From contig CAJOFY010000013.1 in assembly GCA_905233945.1 (NCBI GenBank), forward strand, positions 55,376 through 119,375: a stretch of DNA of 64,000 nucleotides, read 5' to 3'. The stretch comes from an uncultured bacterium (GTDB lineage Bacteria > UBP6 > UBA1177). The stretch's first letter is position 1. Each line of letters begins with the position of its first letter. Under the pieces are notes generated by a model. The model saw only the letters and a program-made list of their open reading frames with translations. It was not told the DNA's origin and made no database searches. The position numbers were made by a program, and so were the translations under genes. Below, in pieces: positions 26,127-35,085 of the stretch.

Positions 26127-27236
26127 TTACCATGCCGGTTCAAGAGAAAAATTGAAGTGCTCGACAATTTCAGCAGTTATATCCAATGTGCCGACACTGA
26201 ACCACTGGAATTTATGTTCCCAGCATCCGACTTCGTCGTGTGTAGACAAATCCGAACTTGTATCGCCGCCTACGGCATCGCTGTCATAGAGACAGTACAG
26301 AATTTTATCCGTTTTTGCTGAAAAATCCACGGTTTTGCTTTCATTCCAGCTTGCAGATGTCGAATCCTCGCCGCTATCTGTTCTAAAAACCTCTGTTCCG
26401 TTGATTTTTAAAACTGCAAAAAGATCGGGAAGTCCGCCCATTACATCCCAGGCTTCACCGTCAGCTTTTTTTTCTGAAACTTTCGCATCTATAAATTTGA
26501 CTATCCATTTTTTGCCCCACGGGCTCTGGCATGAACCCTGATAGTAGAACAAACCTTCAGCACATTCATCGTCTGCAGGTTCATTGTCATTGGGAACAGT
26601 AAATCCGCATGCTTCCGTTTCTTTTGCACACTTGCTGAATACACAGTCTGTATATTCATCATCTGTTGCTGTTGCATCTGAACATTTACTATCCCAGCAG
26701 TTGTACATGCTGTCAAACTTTGACTTACCGTCTGCAGAACCGTTATCGTAACAATTCTGCTGACAAGCTCCGTCGTTATCAGCACAGTCAAGCATGCAAT
26801 TGTAAATTGATGTGCATGACAAATTCAGAGAACCGCCGTTGTCACCACTGCCGGAACCGCTGATACATTTTCCAGTCGAAGTATTGCAGCCGTTATCACA
26901 GTAGTCATCATAACTCCAGTAACCGTTGTAACAAGAGTAGGAATAAGAACCGTCACATTTATACTCTCCGTTAGAACATTCTGAAGCACCCGAGTGGCTG
27001 TTGTCGCATTGTCCTGTCCATGAATCGCAGTAATCACAATGTTCTGAAAGCTGCCAGTACAAATCGTTACTGCCGTTGAGGTAGCCGCAGAAATAGGAAT
27101 CTCCGTATTTGCAGACATAATCACCGTAAGAACACTCTCTATACGAACTTTCTCCGCCTCCGCTGCTACTTCCGCCGCAGGAAACTGTCAGGAACATTGC
27201 AGCAAAAAGAGCTACACATACAAAAAACTTTTTCAT
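26127..27236 (-). CDS. Cys-rich lipoprotein with C2-like C-terminus
   Basis: The 369-residue product has a lipoprotein signal (VALFAAMFLTVSCGGSSS) and so should be anchored in the envelope. Residues 30-130 hold two tandem Cys/Tyr-rich units (ECSYGDYVCKYGDSYFC and ECSNGEYKCDGSYSYSC), then a Cys-rich helical-looking segment, then about 120 residues (VKFIDAKVSEKKADGEAWD...TVDFSAKTDKILYCLYDSD) that resemble a C2-type beta sandwich. Asp-rich loops there may bind calcium. A GGAGG precedes the ATG. Function unknown; it belongs to the lipoprotein style common in this window. Confidence 0.72.
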   Translation of the reverse strand: MKKFFVCVALFAAMFLTVSCGGSSSGGGESSYRECSYGDYVCKYGDSYFCGYLNGSNDLYWQLSEHCDYCDSWTGQCDNSHSGASECSNGEYKCDGSYSYSCYNGYWSYDDYCDNGCNTSTGKCISGSGSGDNGGSLNLSCTSIYNCMLDCADNDGACQQNCYDNGSADGKSKFDSMYNCWDSKCSDATATDDEYTDCVFSKCAKETEACGFTVPNDNEPADDECAEGLFYYQGSCQSPWGKKWIVKFIDAKVSEKKADGEAWDVMGGLPDLFAVLKINGTEVFRTDSGEDSTSASWNESKTVDFSAKTDKILYCLYDSDAVGGDTSSDLSTHDEVGCWEHKFQWFSVGTLDITAEIVEHFNFSLEPAW

Positions 27237-27312
27237 CTTTTACCTCCGAAGTTAAATAATATAAAAAATATAAAAAAACATTTGCTGCTCACAGAGCAAA
27301 ATAAACGCGGGA

Positions 27313-27340
27313 ATTATGGGAATTTCAAGATGAAAATCAA
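27313..27340 (-). promoter_or_regulatory. candidate promoter of the Cys-rich lipoprotein
   Basis: Minus strand TTGATT (27335-27340), 16 bases, CATAAT (27313-27318). Confidence 0.45.
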
Positions 27341-27373
27341 GTTTTTTCGTTATGTTAAGCAACGCGGAACATC

Positions 27374-28135
27374 TCACCCGTTCTTCCTTTCAGTCAGGTG
27401 TTTCCAGTATCTCTGCGGCACGAAACGCATCTGGAGTTTTGGATTTATGCGGCTTTCGATCGCTATTGTCTTGAAGTAGTTCGACCACATTTTTTCAAAA
27501 GAATCCTCGTTCTCCGATTTTCCGAGAAGCGTTTCCATATTCATGTGAGATGTAATTTCGTCAATAAATTCAACGTTTTCCGTTTTTCCTTCGGCATGAT
27601 AGACTGCAATTCCGCGCCTGAGATCGTGGATCATCCACCTTGTGCCGGAAAGACGCTCGTAAAAATGGGGAACGAGAAGCGGAATAAGATTGAAATCAGG
27701 CTCGAACGACGCGTAGAAAATGCCGTTTGAAAGCTCGGAAAACCGCAGCAGACCGAGCATTTTGTCATATTCGCGCGACACTTTTTTACGCATCATCATG
27801 GCGCTTGCGATCCTTTCATCCTGGAAACATGAAAACGCCTTCTTTCCGTTCTTCAAAACAGCTTTTATCAAATAAAAACCGTACGTTCCGCAATGTTCCT
27901 CTTCCGACAGAAAGATATAGACTATCACCGTGAATCCGCGGTTTCCGCATATTTCCAGAAGTTTCGAGGCTACTCTTTCAGCTTTTTCCGGCGAAGTTTC
28001 GACTTCCCTGGTTTCAACGAAAAAATGCGGCTGGAAACCGGATTTTTTTTCGATTTCGACATCTTCTTTAACCAAAAACGCATCGAAAACCGCGCTCAGA
28101 AAACCCTCGAATGTACCGTCATAGAGAAAAATCAT
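27374..28135 (-). CDS. TIGR03915-type putative DNA metabolism protein (DUF4130)
   Basis: The opening MIFLYDGTFEGFLSAVFDAF and the late segment WMIHDLRRGIAVYHAEGK, with RINPKLQMRFVPQRYWKHLTE at the end, match the DUF4130/TIGR03915 family as I remember it. That family normally sits beside a radical SAM protein (TIGR03916) and is thought to act in DNA repair or modification. Here the partner is absent: the gene stands alone, divergent from the HEAT-repeat gene. Length (253) is normal. A minus-strand TATAAG with extended TGC lies at 28160-28165. Confidence 0.8.
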   Translation of the reverse strand: MIFLYDGTFEGFLSAVFDAFLVKEDVEIEKKSGFQPHFFVETREVETSPEKAERVASKLLEICGNRGFTVIVYIFLSEEEHCGTYGFYLIKAVLKNGKKAFSCFQDERIASAMMMRKKVSREYDKMLGLLRFSELSNGIFYASFEPDFNLIPLLVPHFYERLSGTRWMIHDLRRGIAVYHAEGKTENVEFIDEITSHMNMETLLGKSENEDSFEKMWSNYFKTIAIESRINPKLQMRFVPQRYWKHLTERKNG

Positions 28136-28200
28136 TTTCCATCCGATAAAAACCTCAGTCTTATAGCATTAATTAAAAAACTGAAAAACATCAAAAAAAA

Positions 28201-28228
28201 TTGTGCTTTGAATATCTGCGGCTAAAAT
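28201..28228 (+). promoter_or_regulatory. candidate promoter of the HEAT/HD operon
   Basis: TTGTGC at 28201-28206, 16 bases, TAAAAT at 28223-28228, preceded by GGC; 27 bases before the ATG. Confidence 0.55.
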
Positions 28229-28255
28229 GCACGGAAATTTTTGAGGTTTTGAAAA

Positions 28256-30307
28256 ATGGTAAAAGCAAGCGAAAAAAAGAGAGAGATATTTGATTTCTTT
28301 AAAGACAATGCCGACAAGCTGTTCAACGACACCGATTTGGTAAGGTCTGCAAAAGAACTGGTCGCCCTTTTCGGCAAAGTCATCCGCGGTTACAGGCTCT
28401 ATCCGCGTACAAATCCAGCATTTTCCAGATTTGCGGATCAGTTCAAGATTAAACTTGACGAAATTCTTTCCGATATTCCTTCGATTTCGCTCAGAATATC
28501 GACAAAAGGATTCATGCTGGGCAACAATCTTCTTGAAACAGGAGAAAAAGACCGTGAAGTCGTTTTTTTTCTGTACAACGACGGTCTGCGCGAAATCTTT
28601 TTCCAGAAAGGGACCCAGAAAGATGAAATCTGGCAGCTTTTCGACATTCTGGCGCAGTGCACGCTGTTCGCAAACGAAGACTACGACCTTTCCACCCTTC
28701 TCTGGGATCACAACTTCACCAACATCGGCTACATCACTGAAGACGAGCTCATAAAACAAAATCTTTCCCTCTCAAACGATTCAGACAATTTCTCCCCGTT
28801 TCTCGTCGAAGAACTTTCATACGGTCCAGGGTTTGACGGTATCGGAGAAGTCGATCGCGAAGACGGCAAAGACGGCTCTGGAAATTCGCCGATGGATATG
28901 TCGAATTCTCCTCAATTCGAAGCCTCGGATTTTGAAAAGTATTCCGATTTGATCCTGAAGGAAAATATCCCGATCGATTTCAATGAGCGGAAGGAACTTC
29001 TCAATCAGAGACTTTCGAACTACATCGTCGGCAAAATGGAGATGTTCAAATTCGACGAAGCCCTGAAAAGAAACAGCGACGCTTTCGTCGTCAACCGTTT
29101 TCTCAAGGAACTTTCGGCAAGACTTACGAGCAGTCAGGGAACGAAAGCAGGAAAAGAACTTCTCGATACAGCCGTCTCACTCTGGGAAAAACTGCTTATG
29201 TTCGGCTCTGTAAGCGGTGCCATTCTCTTTATCCAGACACTGAAAACCATCGCTGAACAGTTGAAGGACACTCAGCCGGAATATGCAAAAAAAATAAGGG
29301 ATACTTTTTCTGATCTCGAAAACGAAGACTTTTTAAGCGACTTCTTCTTCACCATCGGCGATATTCCCGAGGAAGAAATTGCCGTTATCGGCAAACTTTT
29401 TGCGATGATTCCGTCACGAAAAATGGAGTTTCTCCTTTCTAAAATAAACAGTATCGACTCGAAGGAAACACGAATAGCGATTATAAACAGCTGCGCCGAA
29501 CACCTGCCTATAACCGACGATCTTCTTGCCCTCACGCGGCATTCCGACTGGAAAGTCGTCCGAAATGCACTTGCAATGATGAAGGACAAAAAAGATCCGA
29601 GAATCCTTCCGGCAATAAGGGCTACAGTTTCCCACCCGCAGAAGCAGGCCCGCATCGAAGCACTTGCGCTCCTTATGGAATTTTCGGTTGAAGAGGCTCT
29701 TCCGGCACTTGAAAGAGCTGTATTTTCATCTGCAAGGGATGTAAGAAGCGCCGCGATCCAGAAAATTCTCGAACTCAAGGACAATACTGCAATCAAGCCG
29801 ATCGTAAACCGTCTGCTTCAGGTCCACAACCTTAAAAAACTCGAAAGCGATGAGATCGACGAGATATTCCAAATGATAATCTCTATGAGAAGATACGATC
29901 TTTTCGACCTTTTGGGACAACAGCTTCTGACAGAAGATTACGACATAAGAATGAAAGCGATACAGGCGATACAGAAAGCGACGACGATGACCCATTTTTC
30001 CAGATTTATCGTGAGAGCTGCCGACATAAATTCGCTTTCAAAAATGAAAAATGACGAGCTTCAGGCTTTCTGCCGGCTTCTTAGACCGGAAATTTTCAGT
30101 GAACTTTTCCCTGCCTCGACAGGAATGTTCACCGCTTCCGGCAGCCTTTTCAACAAATCGGTTCCTAATGCCAAAGAAGAATTCTATAAAACGATTTTTT
30201 ATTACAGGAATGACCCTGAAACAAAGAAATTCATTGAAAAATCTTTGGCGTCAGGCAACAAGGAAACAGTTAAAATAGTTAATAAAATCAAGGATAAATA
30301 CTTATGA
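28256..30307 (+). CDS. HEAT-repeat protein of myxobacterial type
   Basis: The 683-residue cytosolic protein has three parts: an N-terminal module of about 170 residues (LFGKVIRGYRLYPRTNPAF...ISTKGFMLGNNLL), an acidic linker with a GEVDREDGKDGSGNS stretch, and a C-terminal array of HEAT repeats (DWKVVRNALAMMKDKKDPRILPA, KQARIEALALLMEFSVEEALPAL, DVRSAAIQKILELKDNTAI). It likely scaffolds a complex. The same N-terminal theme recurs in the downstream HD protein, to which it is coupled by an ATGA overlap. Exact role unknown. Confidence 0.78.
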   Translation: MVKASEKKREIFDFFKDNADKLFNDTDLVRSAKELVALFGKVIRGYRLYPRTNPAFSRFADQFKIKLDEILSDIPSISLRISTKGFMLGNNLLETGEKDREVVFFLYNDGLREIFFQKGTQKDEIWQLFDILAQCTLFANEDYDLSTLLWDHNFTNIGYITEDELIKQNLSLSNDSDNFSPFLVEELSYGPGFDGIGEVDREDGKDGSGNSPMDMSNSPQFEASDFEKYSDLILKENIPIDFNERKELLNQRLSNYIVGKMEMFKFDEALKRNSDAFVVNRFLKELSARLTSSQGTKAGKELLDTAVSLWEKLLMFGSVSGAILFIQTLKTIAEQLKDTQPEYAKKIRDTFSDLENEDFLSDFFFTIGDIPEEEIAVIGKLFAMIPSRKMEFLLSKINSIDSKETRIAIINSCAEHLPITDDLLALTRHSDWKVVRNALAMMKDKKDPRILPAIRATVSHPQKQARIEALALLMEFSVEEALPALERAVFSSARDVRSAAIQKILELKDNTAIKPIVNRLLQVHNLKKLESDEIDEIFQMIISMRRYDLFDLLGQQLLTEDYDIRMKAIQAIQKATTMTHFSRFIVRAADINSLSKMKNDELQAFCRLLRPEIFSELFPASTGMFTASGSLFNKSVPNAKEEFYKTIFYYRNDPETKKFIEKSLASGNKETVKIVNKIKDKYL

Positions 30308-31758
30308 GCGAAGAACTGCAGAACAATGTCATTTCCTCTGAATTTTTTGAAAATTCAGACCGTGTCGAAAGAGAGAGAATGTATGATTTCACAGTTGCTT
30401 TCAATGCGCTCCTGAAGTCGCTCAGACTTTACGGCCAAGGAAACGAAACTGTTGAAAAAAACATGGAAAAATTGAGTGAAATAATAAAATTCTTCTTTGC
30501 GACAGATGCCATTTTCGATTTCACTTTCAACGGCAACGATTTTTTGCTTAACGATGTCCGCGTCAGGAGAAAAAAAGGTCTGAATATTTCATTTGAAGAA
30601 CTGGAGGACTTCTATATCAATCTCCAGATTGCAACGATAATATTCCAAAAAGCAAGCGGCATCAGCGAAATAGTCGAATTCATGCTCACCGGCCAGGAAA
30701 TACTGAAATCAAACCCGAAAAGCGATACAGTCTTTGACCGTTTCGAGCAGAAAATCAAAAGCAAAGGGATAAAAATCCAGATAACACAGCGCGACAGTTC
30801 CGGAGGTGACGATCTTTTCAATATCCTGAACAAAAGCCAGCTCGCGCGTCTCACATACCGCAACATGGTGCTTGACCACTCGATGTTCAAGACAAAGATT
30901 ACCGAAAACCGTCCGATGCCGCTGAAGAAGGCGATGAGAAACATCCAGAACACAATCGACATGATTTGTGACGGTTCAACCGATTCGCAGGAATCGCACA
31001 TCATGGTTCTGGCTTCAATCAACAGTCTGCGCGGTAAAATGATTGCAACCCATCTGACGAATACGGCAATTTTAAGCATCGCCGCAGGAGTCCAGCTCGG
31101 TATCGACCGCTCGCTTCTCACCAGAATCGGTATGGCCGCGTACTTCCACGACATCGATCTTCCCGAAAATTCACGCGGCGAAGTCGTCGAGCACTGTCAG
31201 AACGGTTTTGCGGTTTTGAGCCGGCTCAACTCACTCAACTTCGCCATGATGGAAGCTGCAATCACCGCAGGTCTTCACCACACGACATACACTTTCGACT
31301 GCAAGCCTATTCCGCCCGAAAAACCGATAATGTCAACACCTTTGGGCGAACTCATAAAAGTCTGCGACTACTATGATCTGGCGACACGCTGGTGGCCTGC
31401 ACGCAAAACCATGCCCATGAAACGCCCCGAAGCGATTGAGCAGCTTTTCAGAATGGCCGACATGCGCTGCCTCGCTAAAGTCACGGTCAAGGCACTTTTC
31501 AGCGCACTCGGAATTTTCCCGCCCGGAACAGTTCTGCGCGTCATCGGCAAAAAACAGCTTGCATGCTCGCTTGATGTTTTCAGAACGACAGGAAGAAAAG
31601 GCAAAGCGGCAATTCTCGACAGAAACATGAATTTTGTCGGAATCGAAACATTCTATCCGCACGAACTTCTTGAAATCCCGAAAGGGCTTCACTTCAGACT
31701 TCCGCCCGAAACAGTCAAGGCGATGCTCGACTCGTTCAACGAAGAGGCTTCGGAATAA
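30304..31758 (+). CDS. HD-domain (HD-GYP-like) signalling protein
   Basis: The 484-residue product has an N-terminal module like that of its neighbour (FNALLKSLRLYGQGNETVEKN...FNGNDFLLNDVRVR) and a C-terminal HD-type domain: HLTNTAILSIAAGVQLGI, MAAYFHDIDLP, and GLHHTTYTFD. The HD pair and later histidines are kept, but the GYP motif is replaced, so phosphodiesterase activity on cyclic di-GMP is uncertain. It starts inside the stop of the HEAT gene (ATGA) and probably forms a complex with that product. Confidence 0.78.
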   Translation: MSEELQNNVISSEFFENSDRVERERMYDFTVAFNALLKSLRLYGQGNETVEKNMEKLSEIIKFFFATDAIFDFTFNGNDFLLNDVRVRRKKGLNISFEELEDFYINLQIATIIFQKASGISEIVEFMLTGQEILKSNPKSDTVFDRFEQKIKSKGIKIQITQRDSSGGDDLFNILNKSQLARLTYRNMVLDHSMFKTKITENRPMPLKKAMRNIQNTIDMICDGSTDSQESHIMVLASINSLRGKMIATHLTNTAILSIAAGVQLGIDRSLLTRIGMAAYFHDIDLPENSRGEVVEHCQNGFAVLSRLNSLNFAMMEAAITAGLHHTTYTFDCKPIPPEKPIMSTPLGELIKVCDYYDLATRWWPARKTMPMKRPEAIEQLFRMADMRCLAKVTVKALFSALGIFPPGTVLRVIGKKQLACSLDVFRTTGRKGKAAILDRNMNFVGIETFYPHELLEIPKGLHFRLPPETVKAMLDSFNEEASE

Positions 31759-31772
31759 ATTTTAACAGAATT

Positions 31773-31847
31773 ATCGTTATTATCGATTCGCGCCGTCGTT
31801 ATCACGTTAAACGTGATAACGGAATAACGATCCTGATTCTCGGCGCG
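31773..31847. repeat. nested inverted repeats between convergent genes
   Basis: The core is a near-perfect palindrome: CGTTATCACGTT (31797-31808), one base, AACGTGATAACG (31810-31821). Outside it, ATCGTTATT (31773-31781) pairs with AATAACGAT (31823-31831), and CGCGCCG (31789-31795) pairs with CGGCGCG (31841-31847). The two outer pairs cross, so they cannot both form at once without a pseudoknot. There is no T-run. It may be a bidirectional terminator or protein-binding site. Confidence 0.6.
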
Positions 31848-31853
31848 TCGAAC

Positions 31854-32564
31854 TTAATCAAAAAGCCCGTATTTCAGGATGATATAAACGGCTCTCAGAC
31901 CGTCTTTGGCTCCGATTTTCTTGCCTTCATCGGATTTACGCGGGTTGTAGCTTATCGGTATTTCATCGATTTTGAGATTTTTAAGAGCGCAGATTTTCGC
32001 GACTTTCGCCGTGATTTCAGGTTCAAGGCCGAAGCGGTCCTCATCAATATTTATTTCTTTCAAAACTTCGCCTTTGAACATTTTGTAGCAGGTTTCCATG
32101 TCGGTCAGTTTCAGGCCTGTCAGAAGATTGGAGAAAGTCGTAAGCCCCGCGTTCACGAAATAGTGGAATTTTCCGAGCGGACTCGTCTTTTTTCCCAGAA
32201 AACGGCTTCCGTAAAGGACATCAACATTGTTTTGAATTGCGTAATCGAGCATTTTCAGGAGATCCTGCGGATCATATTCAAGATCGGCATCCTGAAAGAC
32301 GACATAATCGCCAGTCGCATTCGCCATGGCTGTTCTTACCGCCGCCCCCTTGCCCTGATTTTTCTCGTGACAGAAAAGGCGAACTTTGCCATCCGCATCA
32401 TATTTTTTCAATAAATTCAACGAATTATCTTTTGAGCAGTCATCGACTGCGACAATCTCAAGTTCGTCAATCAGAGGAGATTTTTCAAGCTCGAAAACTT
32501 TTGAAAAAATCAGATCAAGTGTTTTTTCTTCGTTGTAAACAGGGATAAGAACCGAAAGTTTCAT
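31854..32564 (-). CDS. family 2 glycosyltransferase (dolichyl-phosphate mannosyltransferase-like)
   Basis: This 236-residue enzyme has a GT-A fold: the N-terminal LSVLIPVYNEEKTLDLIFSKV, the nucleotide-binding DDCSKDNSLNLL, and the metal-binding DADLEYDPQDLLKML followed by YGSRFL. It is like DPM1-type transferases that load a sugar onto polyprenyl phosphate at the cytoplasmic membrane. It lacks C-terminal membrane helices. It follows rnfB with eight bases between, so it may be carried on the same transcript, but a functional link is unlikely. Confidence 0.88.
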   Translation of the reverse strand: MKLSVLIPVYNEEKTLDLIFSKVFELEKSPLIDELEIVAVDDCSKDNSLNLLKKYDADGKVRLFCHEKNQGKGAAVRTAMANATGDYVVFQDADLEYDPQDLLKMLDYAIQNNVDVLYGSRFLGKKTSPLGKFHYFVNAGLTTFSNLLTGLKLTDMETCYKMFKGEVLKEINIDEDRFGLEPEITAKVAKICALKNLKIDEIPISYNPRKSDEGKKIGAKDGLRAVYIILKYGLFD

Positions 32565-32572
32565 AAGACTGA

Positions 32573-33478
32573 CTATGCTTCTTTCTTTGCTTCAGGCTGG
32601 GCAGGAGCGGTTGCTGTTTTGGTTTCCGCCGGTTTTTCGGCGACTTTGATTTCGAATGTCGCCTTTATCGCGTGTGTCGGGCATGCAGCGGCACATTTTC
32701 CGCATGCGATGCACTTCGCCGGATCGATGTAAGCAAGAAAATTCTCGACGGTGATAGCCTGAACTTTCTCCGGGCACTCTTTCGCACATTTTCCGCAGCC
32801 GATGCATGCAGCCTTGCAGACGCTCATTGCAGCCGGAGCCTTGTCGGTGTTGCGGCAGCCGACGAAAACGCGCCTGTTGTTGCGCCCTTTAGGACGGATT
32901 TCGATAAGTTTTCTCGGGCATTTCTTTGCGCAGACTCCGCATGAAGTGCATTTCGCCTCGTCAACAACCGGAAGTCCCGTGGTTTTATCCATCGAAAGCG
33001 CGCCGAAAGCACATGCAGAAACACAGTCACCAAGTCCGAGACATCCGTACGGACAACCTTTTTCGCCTACAAAAAGCGAAGCGGCTACAGCGCAGTTTGC
33101 AGGACCGTCGTAATCGCTTTTTCTAGTCGTTTTTTCAATCGTTCCGCCGCATCTGACAACAGCTACTTTCGGAACACTTTCCTGCATCGCAAGACCGATG
33201 ACCTCACCTATTTTCTTGCGGGTTTCGGCGTTGCAGCCAGGGCAGCACGGAATATCTGAAGAACCTGCTGTCGCAGCCTTGACAATACCCTCGGCAAGTC
33301 CGCGGCATCCGGGGAAACCGCATCCGCCGCAGTTTGCGCCGGGAAGAAATTCAAGCACTTCGTCAATTCTGGGATCCTCCTCGACCTTGAATTTTTTGGC
33401 TGTGAGAAAAAGAACTACAGCCGCGACAACAGCAATGATTCCTAAAATCAGAACTGAATAAAGGATAACTCCGTCCAT
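32573..33478 (-). CDS. rnfB: RnfB-like electron transport ferredoxin subunit
   Basis: RnfB is the multi-cluster entry subunit of the Rnf ferredoxin:NAD oxidoreductase. The 301-residue product has an N-terminal membrane helix (VLILGIIAVVAAVVLFLTA), the 4Fe-4S domain PGANCGGCGFPGC with a distal CCPGC, and four ferredoxin motifs (CPYGCLGLGDCVSAC, CTSCGVCAKKC, CIGCGKCAKEC, CIACGKCAAAC). The C-terminal tail is rich in Ala, Pro and Lys. RseC lies just upstream, as in Bacteroidetes-type rnf operons, but rnfC, D, G, E and A do not follow; a glycosyltransferase does. Confidence 0.9.
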   Translation of the reverse strand: MDGVILYSVLILGIIAVVAAVVLFLTAKKFKVEEDPRIDEVLEFLPGANCGGCGFPGCRGLAEGIVKAATAGSSDIPCCPGCNAETRKKIGEVIGLAMQESVPKVAVVRCGGTIEKTTRKSDYDGPANCAVAASLFVGEKGCPYGCLGLGDCVSACAFGALSMDKTTGLPVVDEAKCTSCGVCAKKCPRKLIEIRPKGRNNRRVFVGCRNTDKAPAAMSVCKAACIGCGKCAKECPEKVQAITVENFLAYIDPAKCIACGKCAAACPTHAIKATFEIKVAEKPAETKTATAPAQPEAKKEA

Positions 33479-33493
33479 AACTACCCCCGTAAA

Positions 33494-33907
33494 TTAAGAT
33501 TTCCTGCAAACAAAGACAAAAGTCTTTGCGAAATATGGCTTCAAAAGAGCTAAAATCACGAAATAAGGTACTAAAATTATTAAAGAAATTAAAGCGCTCA
33601 AAGTTTCCGACGAAACGAAGTTCGAAGAGACGAAAAGTGCCGAAACCATAAGAACAAACGGGATGAAAAAGACATAAAAAACTGCCTTCAAACCGAATTT
33701 TTCCTCCATTTCGACAACCACGGAATCCCCCTCTGCGACCTCTTCCACAGGGACTGCTTCGATAATTTTCTCGGCCATATCGTGAGCCGCGCACATACTT
33801 TTTGCATGACATGCGCTGCATGCGCTTTTGACCTCGATCTTTACCGAAACCAGATCTTTTCCGGCCTTAACGACCGTTCCGGTGTGAGTAACCTTCGTAT
33901 TCGCCAT
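33494..33907 (-). CDS. rseC: RseC/MucC-family positive regulator
   Basis: RseC-family proteins have a Cys-rich N-terminus and two membrane helices; they are linked to SoxR reduction in E. coli and to Rnf operons elsewhere. Here the 137-residue product has HTGTVVKAGKDLVSVKI, four cysteines in SACSACHAKSMCAAH, and two hydrophobic helices (KAVFYVFFIPFVLMVSALFV and LISLIILVPYFVILALL). It precedes rnfB by 15 bases. A minus-strand TTGACA with a TATAAA 14 bases away lies just upstream (about 33936-33961). Confidence 0.85.
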   Translation of the reverse strand: MANTKVTHTGTVVKAGKDLVSVKIEVKSACSACHAKSMCAAHDMAEKIIEAVPVEEVAEGDSVVVEMEEKFGLKAVFYVFFIPFVLMVSALFVSSNFVSSETLSALISLIILVPYFVILALLKPYFAKTFVFVCRKS

Positions 33908-34015
33908 TTTTTGAACCCCAAAAAACGCATTTTTTTATACTTTAACTATTTTTTGTCAATTTTTGCCGATCACGGCAGGCAAATCACCGGCACCACGACA
34001 ATTTTACTTCTAAAT

Positions 34016-34043
34016 TTGCAATAAAAAAAATATTATATAAATT
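34016..34043 (+). promoter_or_regulatory. candidate promoter of the asparaginase-era operon
   Basis: TTGCAA at 34016-34021, 16 bases, TAAATT at 34038-34043, with the GGAGG ribosome site 12 bases further on. Confidence 0.45.
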
Positions 34044-34065
34044 CCGCCGTCAAATGGAGGGAGCT

Positions 34066-35085
34066 ATGACACAGAAAAAAATCCTCATCATCCACACGGG
34101 CGGCACTTTCGTGATGGAATCGAACGAAAAAGGGCTTCTCACGCCCGGCAATTACGCACTTGAATACATTTCAGAAAGAATCAAGCCGCTTTTCGACGCA
34201 GAAATCGTCCAGCATCAGCTCTGCAACCTCGACTCTTCGCTTTTCAGGCCGACTCACTGGGTAAAAATCGCCGAACACATCGCGCAGAACTACGATCTGT
34301 TTGACGGTTTTGTCGTAATTCACGGCACAGACACGATGGCCTACACCGCTTCGGCCCTCTCTTTTATGCTGAAAAATCTCGGGAAACCTGTTGTCATGAC
34401 GGGGGCGCAGCTTCCGCTCATCGACCGCCGCAGCGACGCGTTCATGAACCTTGTCGATGCAATGGAAGTCGCGATAAACAGCGACCTCAACGAAGTCGTG
34501 ATTCTCTTCAACCATACGGTTTTCAGAGGGAACCGGGCAAAAAAGAAAGACGCATGGGATTTCGACGCATTCTACAGCCCCAACTACAATACTCTTATCA
34601 AACTCGGAATCGGCATGGAGAGCAAGAAACACCGCTTTCTGCCTAAACCTGCAGAAAAATTCGAGATCGACACAAGAGTAATAGAACAGGTTATAATCAT
34701 TCCGTTCTTTCCCGGCATCGACTTCTCGACATTTTCGGTCATGGTCAAAAACAAAAAGGTCAAAGGAATCGTCATCGAGGCTTACGGAAGCGGCAACATT
34801 CCGAGCGACAACCCCGGTCTCGAGGAGCTTTTCAAGGACGCAGCCGAAGAATGCGTTCCGATCGCAGTCTGCAGCCAGTCACCGATCGGAAAAGTCAATC
34901 TCCGCCTTTACGATGTCGCTTCGAAAGCCGAATTTTACGGTCTTATCAGCGCTGTCGACATGACGCGCGAAGCGACGCTGGTCAAGATGATGGTTGCTTT
35001 GGGAAGATACTCCGACATCAACGAAATCAAAAAATTCATGGTGAAAAACTGCGCCGGCGAAAAGGAAAACGAAAATGTTGGGTAA
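34066..35085 (+). CDS. type I (cytosolic) L-asparaginase
   Basis: The enzyme hydrolyses asparagine to aspartate and ammonia. The 339-residue product has the first catalytic Thr in IIHTGGTFVME and the second block in VVIHGTDTMAYTASALSFML, followed by VMTGAQLPL, all standard. There is no signal peptide, so it is the cytosolic type. I start at ATG 34066, with GGAGG at 34056-34060, not at the in-frame ATG at 34054, which lies upstream of that site. The 3' end overlaps era by 11 bases. Confidence 0.92.
   Translation: MTQKKILIIHTGGTFVMESNEKGLLTPGNYALEYISERIKPLFDAEIVQHQLCNLDSSLFRPTHWVKIAEHIAQNYDLFDGFVVIHGTDTMAYTASALSFMLKNLGKPVVMTGAQLPLIDRRSDAFMNLVDAMEVAINSDLNEVVILFNHTVFRGNRAKKKDAWDFDAFYSPNYNTLIKLGIGMESKKHRFLPKPAEKFEIDTRVIEQVIIIPFFPGIDFSTFSVMVKNKKVKGIVIEAYGSGNIPSDNPGLEELFKDAAEECVPIAVCSQSPIGKVNLRLYDVASKAEFYGLISAVDMTREATLVKMMVALGRYSDINEIKKFMVKNCAGEKENENVG

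Noticed and set aside
30304..31758. A true HD-GYP phosphodiesterase
   Set aside because: The HD pair is kept but the GYP motif is not visible, so only an HD-like name is given.
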